A stretch of DNA of 64,000 bases from Glaciimonas sp. CA11.2 (GCF_034314045.1 NZ_JAVIWL010000001.1:4960001-5024000); one strand, 5' to 3'; positions 53,828 to 64,000 are shown, numbered from the stretch's first letter. The notes: generated by a model from the sequence alone, not told the origin. Made by a program: numbers and translations.

Positions 53828-54625
53828 ATGGATAACCAAGATTCAGGCCAACTTGACCGCATCAACGCTCGCAGCACGTCGGCCGAACCGCCTTGCGGCG
53901 TCGACGGATACGAAGAACGCCACCAACTTGTCGTTGCCCACCCTCTCCCCTTACGGCGCACCATCCGCCGACCCGAACTGCACCAGTTGGTCCCGCTCGC
54001 TGATACGACGATCTACGATATGGAGCGCCGTGGAGAATTTCCGAGGCGCTTCAATCTGACGCCGCGTTGCGTGGTGTGGGATCTTGCGGAGGTAGAGGCT
54101 TGGCTGGCGGCGCGCCGCCAAGCCTCGGATGCAGATGCGCTGAAACGCACCCCTTCACCGGATGTACGCCAACGCAAGCGACGCCCGTCAAACAAGCGCC
54201 CGAAGCGTAGGCACCGACAGCGACGCAGGGAGCAGCGTGGCCGTATAAGCACCAGCTCCCACCCAAGCATCAACCATATTCGCCCACTCCTGCAACATGT
54301 GCCGACGCTGCTCACCGTATTCCGCTTTGTTGTAAATGGCTCGCGACGAACGTCCGTCCTCGTGCGCCAAGGACTTCTCGATCCAATCACGGTTAAAGCC
54401 AACTTCGTTGAGCAATGTCGATCCAGTTCGCCTCAGGTCGTGCACTATGAACGGTTCCAGTGGGAGGCCGGTTGTTTTCGCCCGCTCAGCCACGATCTGC
54501 GTGACCCGATTCAACGTTGCCTGGGACATGCACCGACCCGCGTCGTAACGCGACGGCAGCACGTACTTGGAGCCGCCAGCGCAAGTGTGCAGCGCCACCA
54601 TGATGTCGATTGCTTGCCGGGATAG
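53828..54625 (+). CDS. AlpA-family excisionase/regulator with read-through tail
   Basis: The first ~110 codons encode an AlpA-type winged-helix protein (RRPELHQLVPLADTTIYDME, FPRRFNLTPRCVVWDLAEVE and AWLAARR), normally 70-110 aa. The ATG at 53828 has a good ribosome site (AGGGA, eight bases). No stop follows where relatives end; the frame continues through a basic stretch into sequence antisense to the integrase gene until 54625. The true product may be much shorter in function. It probably controls the integrase of this island. Confidence 0.7.
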   Translation: MDNQDSGQLDRINARSTSAEPPCGVDGYEERHQLVVAHPLPLRRTIRRPELHQLVPLADTTIYDMERRGEFPRRFNLTPRCVVWDLAEVEAWLAARRQASDADALKRTPSPDVRQRKRRPSNKRPKRRHRQRRREQRGRISTSSHPSINHIRPLLQHVPTLLTVFRFVVNGSRRTSVLVRQGLLDPITVKANFVEQCRSSSPQVVHYERFQWEAGCFRPLSHDLRDPIQRCLGHAPTRVVTRRQHVLGAASASVQRHHDVDCLPG

Positions 54626-55444
54626 ATAGACGTTGTGCGGATTGCGGCCCTTCATGCGGGACTTCGGAATGGTCCATAGAGCCCCCTCGAAATCGACCTC
54701 ATCCCAAGTCGCCTGGATCAACTCGCTCTTACGCACTAGGGTGAGGAGGATCATCCGTAGCGCCAGCCGGATGGTAGGGTATGTCGCCACTGACTCCATT
54801 TGGCGGTGCATCAACCGGATTTCGGTTGGCGTGAGCGCCCGGTCCTTCGGAACAAATGTAGCAATGGATGCCGCCCCCACATCGTCCGCAGGATTGGCGA
54901 CCTTCTCACCGTGCAGGATCGCAAAGACGTAGATCTGTTTGACGATGTCGCGGACATGGACGGCGGTAGCCAGCGCTCCCCGAGCCTTGACCTTCTGGCA
55001 GAGCGTTCGCAGATCGTCGGCGCTGATCTCGCCGAGCAGTCGATTTTTGAAAACCGGCGTGATGTCGCGGTCGATGATGCTCTTGCGCATTGAGCGCGTG
55101 GTCTCCGCCATCTTGGCACCCGCCAGCCATTTGACGGTAAACTCGCCGAAAGTCTTGGCCTCGGTCAGACGGCGTTTTTCGCGCTGCTTCTCCATTGCTG
55201 GGGACTTGCCGTTGCCGATTGCCCGCTTGGCATCCAGCAGCTTCTCCCGGGCCATCGCCAGCGAGATACCCGCCGGACCATAGCGGCCGATAGTCAGCGC
55301 CTCTCGACGACCATTGAGACGGTAGTCGTAGCGGAAAGTGATCGTTCCCGCCGTTGATACCGTGACGTACATACCGTCACGGTCGGCGAGCTTGTACGGA
55401 GCCGCGCCAGGCTTGAGGTTTCGGAGTGCGGTGTCGGTAAGCAT
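54188..55444 (-). CDS. Tyrosine integrase of the guaA island
   Basis: This 418-aa P4-type integrase has DUF4102 N-terminal domain (LTDTALRNLKPGAAPYKLAD, RREALTIGRYGPAGISLAMA), then a core-binding domain, then the catalytic domain with Arg (LTLVRKSELIQATW), H-x-x-R (FIVHDLRRTGSTLLNE), His (LAHEDGR) and the nucleophilic Tyr (AIYNKAEYGEQR). The ATG at 55444 with an AGGAG site is preferred over 55483. It lies 299 bases from guaA and is oriented away from it, as usual for islands at guaA. It appears intact. Confidence 0.92.
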   Translation of the reverse strand: MLTDTALRNLKPGAAPYKLADRDGMYVTVSTAGTITFRYDYRLNGRREALTIGRYGPAGISLAMAREKLLDAKRAIGNGKSPAMEKQREKRRLTEAKTFGEFTVKWLAGAKMAETTRSMRKSIIDRDITPVFKNRLLGEISADDLRTLCQKVKARGALATAVHVRDIVKQIYVFAILHGEKVANPADDVGAASIATFVPKDRALTPTEIRLMHRQMESVATYPTIRLALRMILLTLVRKSELIQATWDEVDFEGALWTIPKSRMKGRNPHNVYLSRQAIDIMVALHTCAGGSKYVLPSRYDAGRCMSQATLNRVTQIVAERAKTTGLPLEPFIVHDLRRTGSTLLNEVGFNRDWIEKSLAHEDGRSSRAIYNKAEYGEQRRHMLQEWANMVDAWVGAGAYTATLLPASLSVPTLRALV

Positions 55445-55470
55445 CTTGGGTTTTCTCCTGTTCGAGACGG

Positions 55471-55616
55471 TTTTTACCGTCAAGGGTCAGAAGACCTAAA
55501 GATGCCCGAAAACCCGCATGAAACCTAGCTTTCCGGGGTGATTTTTACCGTCAAGACCGAAATAGTCATAACGGTAAAAATCTGGGTCTGAATCCGAGGT
55601 CAAAATCTTACCGTCA
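55471..55616. repeat. TTTTTACCGT repeats upstream of the integrase, likely arm sites
   Basis: TTTTTACCGTCAAG occurs exactly at 55471-55484 and 55542-55555, its core inverted at 55571-55580, and partly at 55608-55616. Repeats of this kind between an integrase start and the att core are expected for integrase arm-type binding sites; the first copy also forms GACGGT-TTTT-ACCGTC. Confidence 0.6.
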
Positions 55617-55667
55617 GCTTTACCGGCAAGTTATTTTGCTTGGGGTCGATAGCTACCGATAGCTACC

Positions 55668-55704
55668 GTGACGTAAATTATTATAAATCAATAACTTACG
55701 TCAC
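55668..55704. repeat. 9-bp inverted repeat near the island end
   Basis: GTGACGTAA (55668-55676) and TTACGTCAC (55696-55704) flank an AT-rich 19-base centre, 36 bases from the att core. Just to the left CGATAGCTAC occurs twice in tandem (55648-55667). It may bind the excisionase or a host factor. Confidence 0.5.
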
Positions 55705-55740
55705 TTTTTCGATAGGCACCGATAGTCCCCGAACAACCTC

Positions 55741-55752
55741 AAATCACTCCCA
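55741..55752. repeat. Candidate attachment site at the 3' end of guaA
   Basis: AAATCACTCCCA covers the stop and last codons of guaA (Trp-Glu-stop on the minus strand) and recurs at 51047-51058. The 3' end of guaA is a known integration hotspot in proteobacteria. Confidence 0.75.
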
Positions 55753-57321
55753 CTCAATCGTTGCCGGAGGCTTGCCTGAGATGTCGTAGACGACACGATT
55801 TATGCCGCGTACTTCGTTAATAATCCGATTCGATACACGCCCCAAAAGCTCGTACGGCAAATGTGCCCAATGTGCTGTCATAAAGTCTTGGGTTTGCACG
55901 GCGCGTAAGGCAACGACATACTCGTAGGTGCGCCCGTCGCCCATGACGCCAACGGATTTGACCGGCAAAAATACGGCAAACGCCTGACTGGTTTTGTCGT
56001 ACCAGGACTCACCGCTCTCGTCTTTGGTATTGCGCAATTCTTCAATGAAAATCGCGTCAGCACGGCGTAACAGATCAGCAAATTCTTTTTTGACTTCACC
56101 CAAAATGCGCACGCCTAAACCTGGGCCCGGGAACGGATGACGATAGACCATGCCATGCGGCAGACCTAATGCGACGCCGAGTTTGCGGACTTCGTCTTTG
56201 AAGAGTTCACGCAATGGTTCGAGTAATTTCAGATTCAAGGTTTCTGGTAAACCGCCAACGTTGTGATGACTCTTGATGGTGGCGCCCTTTTTGCCCTTAC
56301 CAGCGCTTTCGATGACGTCTGGATAAATCGTTCCTTGCGCTAGCCATTTGGCGTTTTTTAGCTTGGCTGATTCGACCTGAAAAACTTCGACGAATTCACG
56401 ACCAATGATTTTACGTTTGGCTTCAGGATCAGTTACACCCGCCAGATGCCCCATGAACTGGGCGGTAGCATCGACACGGATGACTTTGACGCCGAGATTT
56501 TCGGCGAACATTTCCATAACCATGTTGCCTTCATCGAGACGCAGCAAACCGTGATCGACAAATACGCAGGTCAACTGATCGCCGATAGCGCGATGGATCA
56601 GGGCTGCGGCGACACTACTGTCGACGCCGCCGGACAAACCGAGAATGACCTCATCCGTACCGACTTGCTTGCGGATTGACTCTACCGCTTCGGCGATGTA
56701 ATCGGGCATATTCCAATCAGGCTTGCACCCACAAATATCCACAACGAAACGTTTAAGGATGGCCTCGCCCTGCTCAGTGTGCGTGACTTCAGGATGGAAC
56801 TGAACGCCATAAAAGCGACGCTCTTCATCGGCAATACCAGCGATCGGGCAATTCGTGGTCGATGCCATCAACTTAAAACCTGGCGGCATCTGCTCCACTT
56901 TGTCGCCATGACTCATCCATACTTTCAGCATCCCGTGTCCGTCTGGCGTGACGAAATCAGTGATTTCATTGAGCAGCGCGGTGTGACCACGTGCCCGTAC
57001 TTCGGCGTAACCGAATTCACGCACTTTGCCCATTTCGACCTTGCCGCCGAGTTGTTCGGCCATGGCTTGCATGCCATAACAAATACCAAATACCGGCACG
57101 CTCAATTCAAATACTGCTTGCGGCACGCGTGGCGTATCGCCTTCGGTCACGCTGTTCTGTCCACCGGAAAGAATCACGCCAGCTGCACCGTAATTGCGAA
57201 TGAATTCGTCTGATACATCGTACGGATATACTTCGGAAAATACACCCGCATCACGCACACGACGTGCAATCAACTGGGTAACCTGAGAACCGAAATCGAG
57301 AATGAGTATTTTTGAGTGCAT
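55744..57321 (-). CDS. guaA: GMP synthase (glutamine-hydrolysing)
   Basis: This 525-aa enzyme converts XMP to GMP. The class I glutamine amidotransferase domain has Cys81 ([12 protein letters not shown]), His176 and Glu178 ([12 protein letters not shown]). The ATP-pyrophosphatase domain has the P-loop SGGVDSS (230-236), and the dimerisation domain ends PPATIEWE. Length is normal and the frame is intact, including the 3' end that the island reconstitutes. guaB lies upstream on the same strand, 371 bases away. Confidence 0.97.
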   Translation of the reverse strand: MHSKILILDFGSQVTQLIARRVRDAGVFSEVYPYDVSDEFIRNYGAAGVILSGGQNSVTEGDTPRVPQAVFELSVPVFGICYGMQAMAEQLGGKVEMGKVREFGYAEVRARGHTALLNEITDFVTPDGHGMLKVWMSHGDKVEQMPPGFKLMASTTNCPIAGIADEERRFYGVQFHPEVTHTEQGEAILKRFVVDICGCKPDWNMPDYIAEAVESIRKQVGTDEVILGLSGGVDSSVAAALIHRAIGDQLTCVFVDHGLLRLDEGNMVMEMFAENLGVKVIRVDATAQFMGHLAGVTDPEAKRKIIGREFVEVFQVESAKLKNAKWLAQGTIYPDVIESAGKGKKGATIKSHHNVGGLPETLNLKLLEPLRELFKDEVRKLGVALGLPHGMVYRHPFPGPGLGVRILGEVKKEFADLLRRADAIFIEELRNTKDESGESWYDKTSQAFAVFLPVKSVGVMGDGRTYEYVVALRAVQTQDFMTAHWAHLPYELLGRVSNRIINEVRGINRVVYDISGKPPATIEWE

Positions 57322-57355
57322 GATGTGCGCCTAAATAGCATAAAAAAATAAATAA

Positions 57356-57452
57356 GACTTACGCAAAATCGCCCCAGTGGCAGTGCGCCTTTCTGGACGC
57401 CTAGCGTGCCGTCTTGGTCAACACGCTTTGTTGGGATGGTTTTGCGTAAGTC
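57356..57452. mobile_element. MITE-like element between guaB and guaA
   Basis: A 97-bp element whose ends form an imperfect 21-bp terminal inverted repeat (GACTTACGCAAAATCGCCCCA at the left, TGGGATGGTTTTGCGTAAGTC at the right; the outer 14 bases match exactly). It has no coding capacity. The ends look like those of an insertion sequence that could move it in trans. It lies 34 bases before the guaA start, in its leader. Confidence 0.72.
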
Positions 57453-57606
57453 CTGATAAAAGGTAAATTCCAATCTGGTACGATAATATGCGCATGCAAT
57501 GCAGAGAGCGCTAGCTTTCATCCGACTACAAACAAAATCAAGTTAAAACCGCAACTACGTCGACCTTTATGACAACAAGTTACGTGCACTTAAGCCGAAA
57601 CCACAA

Positions 57607-57637
57607 GCGCCACGTATGGTAAAACCACACGTGGCGC
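57607..57637. terminator. Stem-loop downstream of guaB
   Basis: GCGCCACGT (57607-57615) pairs with ACGTGGCGC (57629-57637), 56 bases past the guaB stop. On the minus strand it is followed by TTGTGGTTT, a weak T-tract, so termination or partial termination before guaA is possible. Confidence 0.55.
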
Positions 57638-57692
57638 GACGTTCACAGGCCAAGCTGGGGATCGGTGGTAAAACCGTTCACCAGAATATCGG

Positions 57693-59185
<1,493 letters not shown>

Positions 59186-59343
59186 CAGAAATCTTGACAA
59201 CTCGTCGCCTATGTAACGCTTTTTAGCGTAACTATTCGCTTCTCTGTGCTCCTCTGTTTCACTCGCTGATTGACATGGCAATCAAAGCATGGCGAAATCA
59301 GACTCTGACTTGATCGCCGACTCTTGTAAGGTTTTGGATAAAA

Positions 59344-59871
59344 ATGATCCAACTTCGTATAAAACACTTTTTTATCACTACCGCCACGTTTTGCCTGTTG
59401 GGCATTGGTAGCGCAGCTTTAGCACAATATGTGTGGCTCGATGATAAAGGTTCGAAACAATATTCGGATATGCCGCCACCTACTTCCGTACCGGCCAAAC
59501 GCATACTGAAGATGCCGGGAAATTTTTCCATTCCCTCCGCCGATATCAGCCCAAATAAAGCCGAAAGGAGCGACACGCAAAATGGCACTCAAAGCATGGA
59601 AAAAGTTCCGCCTACGCTGGCGGAGCAAAACGCTGCTTTTAACAAACGTCAGAGCGATCAGGCTGAAAAAGACAAGAAAGCCGCTGATAATGCCAAAATC
59701 GCAGCAAATAAAGCCAAAAGTTGCGAAAGCGCCCGGGCTTTTCAGCGGAACCTCGACTCTGGCCAACGCATCGCTCAAGTGGACAAAAATGGACAGCGTG
59801 CTTTTTTTGACGATAGTCAACGTAACCAGGCGTCGCGTGACAACAGGCAAGTTTTGGACGAGTGCAAATAG
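59344..59871 (+). CDS. DUF4124 exported protein
   Basis: This 175-aa protein has a signal peptide (FFITTATFCLLGIGSAALA) and a DUF4124 domain right after cleavage (QYVWLDDKGSKQYSDMPPPT). A charged helical region rich in Lys/Ala (SDQAEKDKKAADNAKIAANK) and a C-terminal Cys follow. DUF4124 proteins are periplasmic and of unknown role. It is divergent from guaB, with a 190-base shared upstream region. Confidence 0.85.
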   Translation: MIQLRIKHFFITTATFCLLGIGSAALAQYVWLDDKGSKQYSDMPPPTSVPAKRILKMPGNFSIPSADISPNKAERSDTQNGTQSMEKVPPTLAEQNAAFNKRQSDQAEKDKKAADNAKIAANKAKSCESARAFQRNLDSGQRIAQVDKNGQRAFFDDSQRNQASRDNRQVLDECK

Positions 59872-60127
59872 ATCTACACTTATGCCGTGAGTCTAGGAGA
59901 CTTGGTTGCAACGTGATCGTATAGTTGAAAATTGTCGGCGCTGTAAGCATAACTGTAATGTATTTATGCTGAAAAACAAAAAACAATCCATTGGGGTGCC
60001 GAGCGATTTCGGGCGCCGGAACCGGCACCGACTGCCTTGCGAAGCCTTGGCTTATGGAATAAAACTCTGAAACGTGGTCGCTGGCTAGCGACGGTACTTG
60101 AAAGCAATTTTCTCCCGTTAACCCGTT

Positions 60128-60505
60128 TTACGATTTCTCATGGGATTTTTTGTCTGCCCGTTTCCGTCTCGATTCCTTAGGATCTGCAATCAGAGCGCGA
60201 TAAATTTCAATTCTATCCAGTTCCCGTACAACGGTATCGAGCGTTTTGAGCTTGCCGAAAATACCGACGCGACAAAGGTCTAGGTCAATTTCAGGACATT
60301 CATCTAGCAACCCGCTCAAGATAATCGCATCTTGTAGCAAGGTGCCTTGCGGCACACTCAAAGTGCGGATTGGCTGACTGGTTGGCGTGCCATAGCAAAC
60401 CTGAATGCGGATCAACGCTACGCTGGAATCTGCCTTCTCCGAGTTTGCAGACGCATCAATGATTTTAGTGTCAGGGGCCGTGACCTGATACGTATTAGTC
60501 GTCAT
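60128..60505 (-). CDS. rnfH: RnfH-family (RatB) ubiquitin-like-fold protein
   Basis: This 125-aa protein carries the RnfH/UPF0125 beta-grasp domain (IRIQVCYGTPTSQPIRTLSV, GIFGKLKTLDTVVRELDRIE, IYRALIADPKESRRKRADKK). About 25 extra residues precede it compared with E. coli. It follows ratA after nine bases, the conserved ratA-ratB order beside smpB. Its molecular role is not settled. Confidence 0.92.
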   Translation of the reverse strand: MTTNTYQVTAPDTKIIDASANSEKADSSVALIRIQVCYGTPTSQPIRTLSVPQGTLLQDAIILSGLLDECPEIDLDLCRVGIFGKLKTLDTVVRELDRIEIYRALIADPKESRRKRADKKSHEKS

Positions 60506-60514
60506 ATCCGCATC

Positions 60515-60955
60515 TCACGGATTGTCGCCGTAAACAGTTTCAGCACGTTTGCAAAACGAGTCTACAAAACTATTGGCGATCATACTGAACACTGGACCGA
60601 TTAATTTGTCCAAAATTTTATTTGAAAATTCATAGTGCATATCGTACTCAATCTTGCATGCATCTGCTCGTAACGATTTAAACGTCCATGTGCCTTCCAG
60701 ATGCTTGAAAGGCCCTTCCACTAGCCGCATTTGCATTGAGACCGGGGCATTATTGATATTTTCAGTAGTAAACGACTGCTTGATGCCGTGATAGTGTATG
60801 TTGAGGGTCGCGATTAATTTGTTATCGTCCCGCTCGAGCACCTTAACACCGCCGCACCATGGCAAGAATAGCGGATAATCTTCCACGCGCTCGACAAGGG
60901 CGAACATTTGTTCAGCGCTGTATCCCAATAATACCGTTTTGTGTACAACTGCCAT
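60515..60955 (-). CDS. ratA: RatA-type START-domain protein (COQ10-like)
   Basis: This 146-aa protein has the polyketide cyclase/COQ10-START fold: VHKTVLLGYSAEQMFALVER, VEDYPLFLPWCGGVKVLERD, and a long C-terminal helix with LIGPVFSMIANSFVDSFCKR. In E. coli RatA was described as blocking 70S assembly; relatives bind ubiquinone. The ATG at 60955 is used because the frame's first start is a TTG three codons earlier. It is divergent from smpB with 65 bases between them. Confidence 0.93.
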   Translation of the reverse strand: MAVVHKTVLLGYSAEQMFALVERVEDYPLFLPWCGGVKVLERDDNKLIATLNIHYHGIKQSFTTENINNAPVSMQMRLVEGPFKHLEGTWTFKSLRADACKIEYDMHYEFSNKILDKLIGPVFSMIANSFVDSFCKRAETVYGDNP

Positions 60956-61020
60956 TAGCTTCAACCATTTGATAGAATCACAACTTGAAATTTTAACCGA
61001 CCTGCACCATCTTTGACTAC

Positions 61021-61470
61021 ATGAGTATTATTGACAACAAAAAAGCTTTTCATGATTACTTCATTGAAGAGCGTTTCGAAGCCGGCATGGTTCTTCATGG
61101 CTGGGAAGTAAAAGCTATCCGGGCAGGACGCGCTCAGCTAAAAGAAGCCTACGTGATTATCCGTGACGGTGAAATTCATTTGTTTGGCGCGCATATCAGC
61201 GCCTTGCTGAGCGCCTCTACGCACGTCCATCCAGAGGCAGTACGTACCCGAAAATTGCTTTTGCATGCCGAAGAGATCAAAAGACTGATCATCAAGGTAG
61301 AGCGTTCAGGTTTTACAATGATACCGCTGAATTTACATTACAAAGGCGGCCTCATTAAATGTGAAATTGGAATCGGCAAAGGTAAAAAGCAACATGACAA
61401 ACGCGATACGGAAAGACAACGTGACGGCGAGCGCGAAGTGCAAAGTGCGATGAAGCAACACCGACGTTAA
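61021..61470 (+). CDS. smpB: SmpB, tmRNA-binding protein
   Basis: This 149-aa protein is the partner of tmRNA in rescuing stalled ribosomes. [39 protein letters not shown] and [20 protein letters not shown] are the conserved core. The C-terminal tail ([14 protein letters not shown]...) that follows the mRNA channel is present. No ssrA gene is found in this window. Confidence 0.97.
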   Translation: MSIIDNKKAFHDYFIEERFEAGMVLHGWEVKAIRAGRAQLKEAYVIIRDGEIHLFGAHISALLSASTHVHPEAVRTRKLLLHAEEIKRLIIKVERSGFTMIPLNLHYKGGLIKCEIGIGKGKKQHDKRDTERQRDGEREVQSAMKQHRR

Positions 61471-61522
61471 GAGTTTTCTTCCATAAAGAAAGTCTGTTTA
61501 GCATCGGGGCTTTAAATGTCAA

Positions 61523-61561
61523 CAGCGCCATCAAAACGTTTTGCTGGCGCTATTTTATTTT
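61523..61561 (+). terminator. Rho-independent terminator after smpB
   Basis: AGCGCCA (61524-61530) pairs with TGGCGCT (61545-61551), with CAAAA-CG-TTTTG inside, followed by ATTTTATTTT. It also separates smpB from the convergent stomatin gene. Confidence 0.82.
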
Positions 61562-61604
61562 CTTCTGCGTAGAGACTTAAAATTTTTGTATTAAAGGTTT
61601 TGCG

Positions 61605-62531
61605 TTAAGGCTTTCTCACGCCACCCTGGGATTTAACCACTTGCATCGCTGTGCTTATCAAGCCACTGATATCGCCCAAATTTGATGGGATGATAATAGA
61701 GTTGTTGGTTTTTGCAAGTTGGCTAAATGCTGCGACGTATTGTTCGGCTACCTTTAGATTGGCAGCGTCCGTACCACCGGGTTCTTGCAATGCTGCTGCT
61801 GTTTTACGAATAGCTTCGGCACTGGCCTGAGCGATTGAAAGAATTGCAGCAGCCTGACCTTCAGCGCGATTGATTGATGCCTGCTTTTCACCTTCTGACT
61901 TGGCGATCGATGCTTCACGCTCACCAGTGGCAATATTAATTTGCTCTTGCTTGCGTCCTTCAGAGGCAGCAATCAATGCACGCTTCTCACGCTCGGCAGT
62001 AATTTGGGCCTGCATCGCGTGCAAAATTTCTTTTGGTGGTGTCAAATCCTTGATCTCGTAACGTAAAACTTTTACGCCCCAGTTAGCGGCCGACTCATCA
62101 ATCGCGTTCACGATCGTGGTGTTAATGTGATCACGCTCTTCAAACGTTTTATCGAGTTCCATCTTACCAATTACCGAGCGTAAAGTCGTTTGCGCTAATT
62201 GTGTAATCGCAGCAAGATAGTTTGATGAGCCATAAGATGCGCGCATCGGATCGGTAATCTGAAAGTAAAGAACACCGTCAACTTGCAACTGCGTGTTATC
62301 ACGCGTGATACACACTTGCGGCGGAACATCGAGTGGGATTTCTTTTAGAATATGCTTGTATGCAACGCGGTCGATAAAGGGCAAAACGATGCTCAGTCCT
62401 GGTCCAAGCGTTGCGTGGTACTTCCCTAAACGCTCCACAACCCAAGCATGCTGTTGCGGCACGACTTTGACCGTTTTCATGACAAACACGATAGCGATAA
62501 AAAATATAATTAACGTTACGCCCTGGAACAT
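61605..62531 (-). CDS. SPFH-domain (stomatin/QmcA-like) membrane protein
   Basis: This 308-aa protein has one N-terminal membrane segment (VTLIIFFIAIVFVMKTVKVV), the SPFH domain (VPQQHAWVVERLGKYHATLG, PGLSIVLPFIDRVAYKHILK) and a coiled-coil (ITAEREKRALIAASEGRKQE...). It would form large ring assemblies at the inner membrane linked to membrane-protein quality control. It lies just downstream of the NfeD-type gene, the common stomatin-NfeD operon. Confidence 0.93.
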   Translation of the reverse strand: MFQGVTLIIFFIAIVFVMKTVKVVPQQHAWVVERLGKYHATLGPGLSIVLPFIDRVAYKHILKEIPLDVPPQVCITRDNTQLQVDGVLYFQITDPMRASYGSSNYLAAITQLAQTTLRSVIGKMELDKTFEERDHINTTIVNAIDESAANWGVKVLRYEIKDLTPPKEILHAMQAQITAEREKRALIAASEGRKQEQINIATGEREASIAKSEGEKQASINRAEGQAAAILSIAQASAEAIRKTAAALQEPGGTDAANLKVAEQYVAAFSQLAKTNNSIIIPSNLGDISGLISTAMQVVKSQGGVRKP

Positions 62532-62548
62532 AGTAAATCCTTCCTCTA

Positions 62549-63016
62549 TTATTTATTTGAATGACCGGCCACAATTAAGCGACTGCCACGTATTTCCTGA
62601 ATAAAGAATTGCCCGGAATGCGCCACTTCTCCTTGGGCCAATTCAACATCCCACAACGCACCACGGTACTTAACCCGTGCTGTATACAATCCAACATCGG
62701 CTGCATCGCCGCCAACGTTTTCTTTCATCCAATGCGCGACATTGATGGTCTGCCCGATGTCTAAATTGACATTGCGATCCTTGGCAGAGTCGATCTTTTC
62801 ACGCTTACCAAATTGACTACGCCGCACCACAATTGTCCCCGCAACCGACACAATGGCAGCAATCACGAATTGCCACTCCAAATCGGCACCAAGCCAAGCC
62901 ACTAGCGCACCAGCAACCATACCGATGGCGATCATCAACAAATAAAAGGTTCCGGTAAACAGTTCAGCCAACACGAGAGCGCCGCCTAATAAAAGCCATC
63001 CTATCCAAGGCATCAT
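62549..63016 (-). CDS. NfeD-family membrane protein
   Basis: This 155-aa short-form NfeD has hydrophobic helices at about 5-70 (IGWLLLGGALVLAELFTGTF and GMVAGALVAWLGADLEWQF) and a C-terminal OB-fold (YTARVKYRGALWDVELAQGE). It partners the stomatin-like protein encoded 17 bases downstream. Confidence 0.92.
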   Translation of the reverse strand: MMPWIGWLLLGGALVLAELFTGTFYLLMIAIGMVAGALVAWLGADLEWQFVIAAIVSVAGTIVVRRSQFGKREKIDSAKDRNVNLDIGQTINVAHWMKENVGGDAADVGLYTARVKYRGALWDVELAQGEVAHSGQFFIQEIRGSRLIVAGHSNK

Positions 63017-63056
63017 AAATTACTCCCTTGCAATTATTTGTTATTAGTTTAACGCA

Positions 63057-63086
63057 CAAAAAAAAATGCGAGCATTTTGCTCGCAT
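63057..63086 (-). terminator. Rho-independent terminator after ppsA
   Basis: ATGCGAGCA-TTT-TGCTCGCAT (63066-63086) is followed on the minus strand by a run of T. It ends ppsA transcription before the NfeD gene. Confidence 0.88.
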
Positions 63087-63160
63087 CTTTATGGAAAAAA
63101 ACTTAATTGAAGCAGCTTTAAAACCTGCTTCGAGGTCAAATCAACCTACAGATGGCAATG

Positions 63161-64000
63161 TTATTGCGCTGCAGCGAGATTCTTCCATGTATCAATGACA
63201 GTATCGGGATTAAGCGAAATTGACTCGATACCTTGCTTCATCAACCACTCGGCAAAGTCTGGATGATCAGATGGACCTTGACCACAAATACCGACGTACT
63301 TCCCTTTTGCCAGACAGGTCGCGATGACCTTGCTCAACAACACTTTGATGGCAGGATCACGTTCGTCAAAGTCAGCTGCTAATAACTCCATGCCAGAATC
63401 ACGATCAAGACCTAGGGTTAATTGAGTCAGATCGTTGGAACCGATGGAGAAACCGTCGAAATGCTCAAGAAACTCTTCAGCCAAAATAGCGTTAGAAGGC
63501 ACTTCACACATCATGATGACGCGCAAACCGTTCTCTCCACGTACGAGGCCATTTTTACCCAGTAAGCCAATGACCTTTTCGGCTTGGCCAACTGTACGCA
63601 CGAACGGCACCATGATTTCAACGTTAGTCAAGCCCATGTCTTCGCGCACACGCTTCATCGCCTGGCATTCCATTTCAAATGCTTCAGCAAAATCTTTAGA
63701 CAAATAACGTGCAGCTCCACGGAATCCCAACATCGGGTTTTCTTCATCTGGCTCGTAGCGTGAACCGCCGATGAGTTTTTTGTACTCGTTCGATTTGAAG
63801 TCTGACAAACGCACGATCACGGTCTTAGGCCAGAATGCTGCGGCGATAGTCGCAATCCCTTCAGCCAACTTATCAACATAAAACGCTTTAGGTGACGCAT
63901 GACCACGCGCTACCGATTCAACGGCTTTCTTCAAATCTGCGTCGATATTCGGGTACTCCAGAATCGCCCGTGGATGCACACCAATATTGTTATTGATGAT
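63161..64000 (-). CDS. ppsA: Phosphoenolpyruvate synthase, C-terminal part
   Basis: The frame is open to the window edge (280 codons seen; the full enzyme is about 790-800 aa). The PEP/pyruvate-binding barrel is recognised by [60 protein letters not shown] and the catalytic Cys in [14 protein letters not shown]. It makes PEP from pyruvate in gluconeogenesis. The protein start lies outside the window. Confidence 0.96.
   Translation of the reverse strand: MINNNIGVHPRAILEYPNIDADLKKAVESVARGHASPKAFYVDKLAEGIATIAAAFWPKTVIVRLSDFKSNEYKKLIGGSRYEPDEENPMLGFRGAARYLSKDFAEAFEMECQAMKRVREDMGLTNVEIMVPFVRTVGQAEKVIGLLGKNGLVRGENGLRVIMMCEVPSNAILAEEFLEHFDGFSIGSNDLTQLTLGLDRDSGMELLAADFDERDPAIKVLLSKVIATCLAKGKYVGICGQGPSDHPDFAEWLMKQGIESISLNPDTVIDTWKNLAAAQ

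Noticed and set aside
61021..62531. tmRNA (ssrA) gene next to smpB
   Set aside because: The region downstream of smpB holds only a terminator and the stomatin gene; no tRNA-like ends or tag frame were found.

Overview
The window looks like a chromosome segment of a betaproteobacterium, most likely an Oxalobacteraceae-type Burkholderiales. G+C is close to half by eye. The right end carries the gene order guaB-guaA, rnfH-ratA, smpB, a stomatin/NfeD pair and ppsA. There is also a PEP-CTERM protein, a two-gene PqiA, and tRNA-Lys(CTT). Genus assignment is inference only.

Left part (1-22 kb), ordinary chromosome. It holds the start of an exported protein and a three-gene RND efflux operon (outer-membrane factor, adaptor, pump) with a divergent TetR regulator and a candidate operator. 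Next come a PqiA-PqiA-PqiB-PqiC lipid-transport operon and a class C beta-lactamase. They are followed by a TAXI-type binding protein with an acyltransferase, a DUF3820 protein, an acyl-CoA thioesterase, an AttEFGH-like ABC/lipocalin operon and AlkB.

Middle part (22.5-41.6 kb), a peptide uptake and hydrolysis cluster. Two complete family-5 (Dpp/Opp/Gsi) ABC importers lie back to back. The rightward one ends in a gamma-glutamyltransferase. The leftward one is a compact, overlapping operon: RpiR regulator, isoaspartyl peptidase, fused double ATPase, binding protein, two permeases, P1-family (DmpA) aminopeptidase and then M55 D-aminopeptidase. The four peptidases attack gamma-glutamyl, beta-aspartyl and D-amino-acid bonds, which suggests scavenging of non-standard peptides such as peptidoglycan fragments. 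Two full copies and one truncated copy of a long dispersed repeat (hairpin plus a CAACNN-rich minisatellite) lie in this cluster and bracket the gntR-dppA segment.

Accessory zone (42.6-55.75 kb), between tRNA-Lys and guaA. It holds an integrase C-terminal remnant beside the tRNA, LysE and flavoprotein genes, and a C4-type antisense RNA module with a two-gene operon. Next are a frameshifted VOC gene, a PEP-CTERM protein and hicA with a frameshifted hicB. Last is a 4.7-kb island inserted at the 3' end of guaA: tyrosine integrase, AlpA regulator, AbiEi/AbiEii, a decayed HamA (Hachiman) gene and a truncated hypothetical gene, bounded by a 12-bp direct repeat. Several genes here carry single-base lesions while the housekeeping genes on either side are intact.

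Right end (55.7-64 kb), housekeeping. guaA and guaB are separated by a MITE-like element. They are followed by a DUF4124 protein, rnfH-ratA divergent from smpB, qmcA/nfeD-type genes, and the C-terminal part of ppsA running off the window edge.
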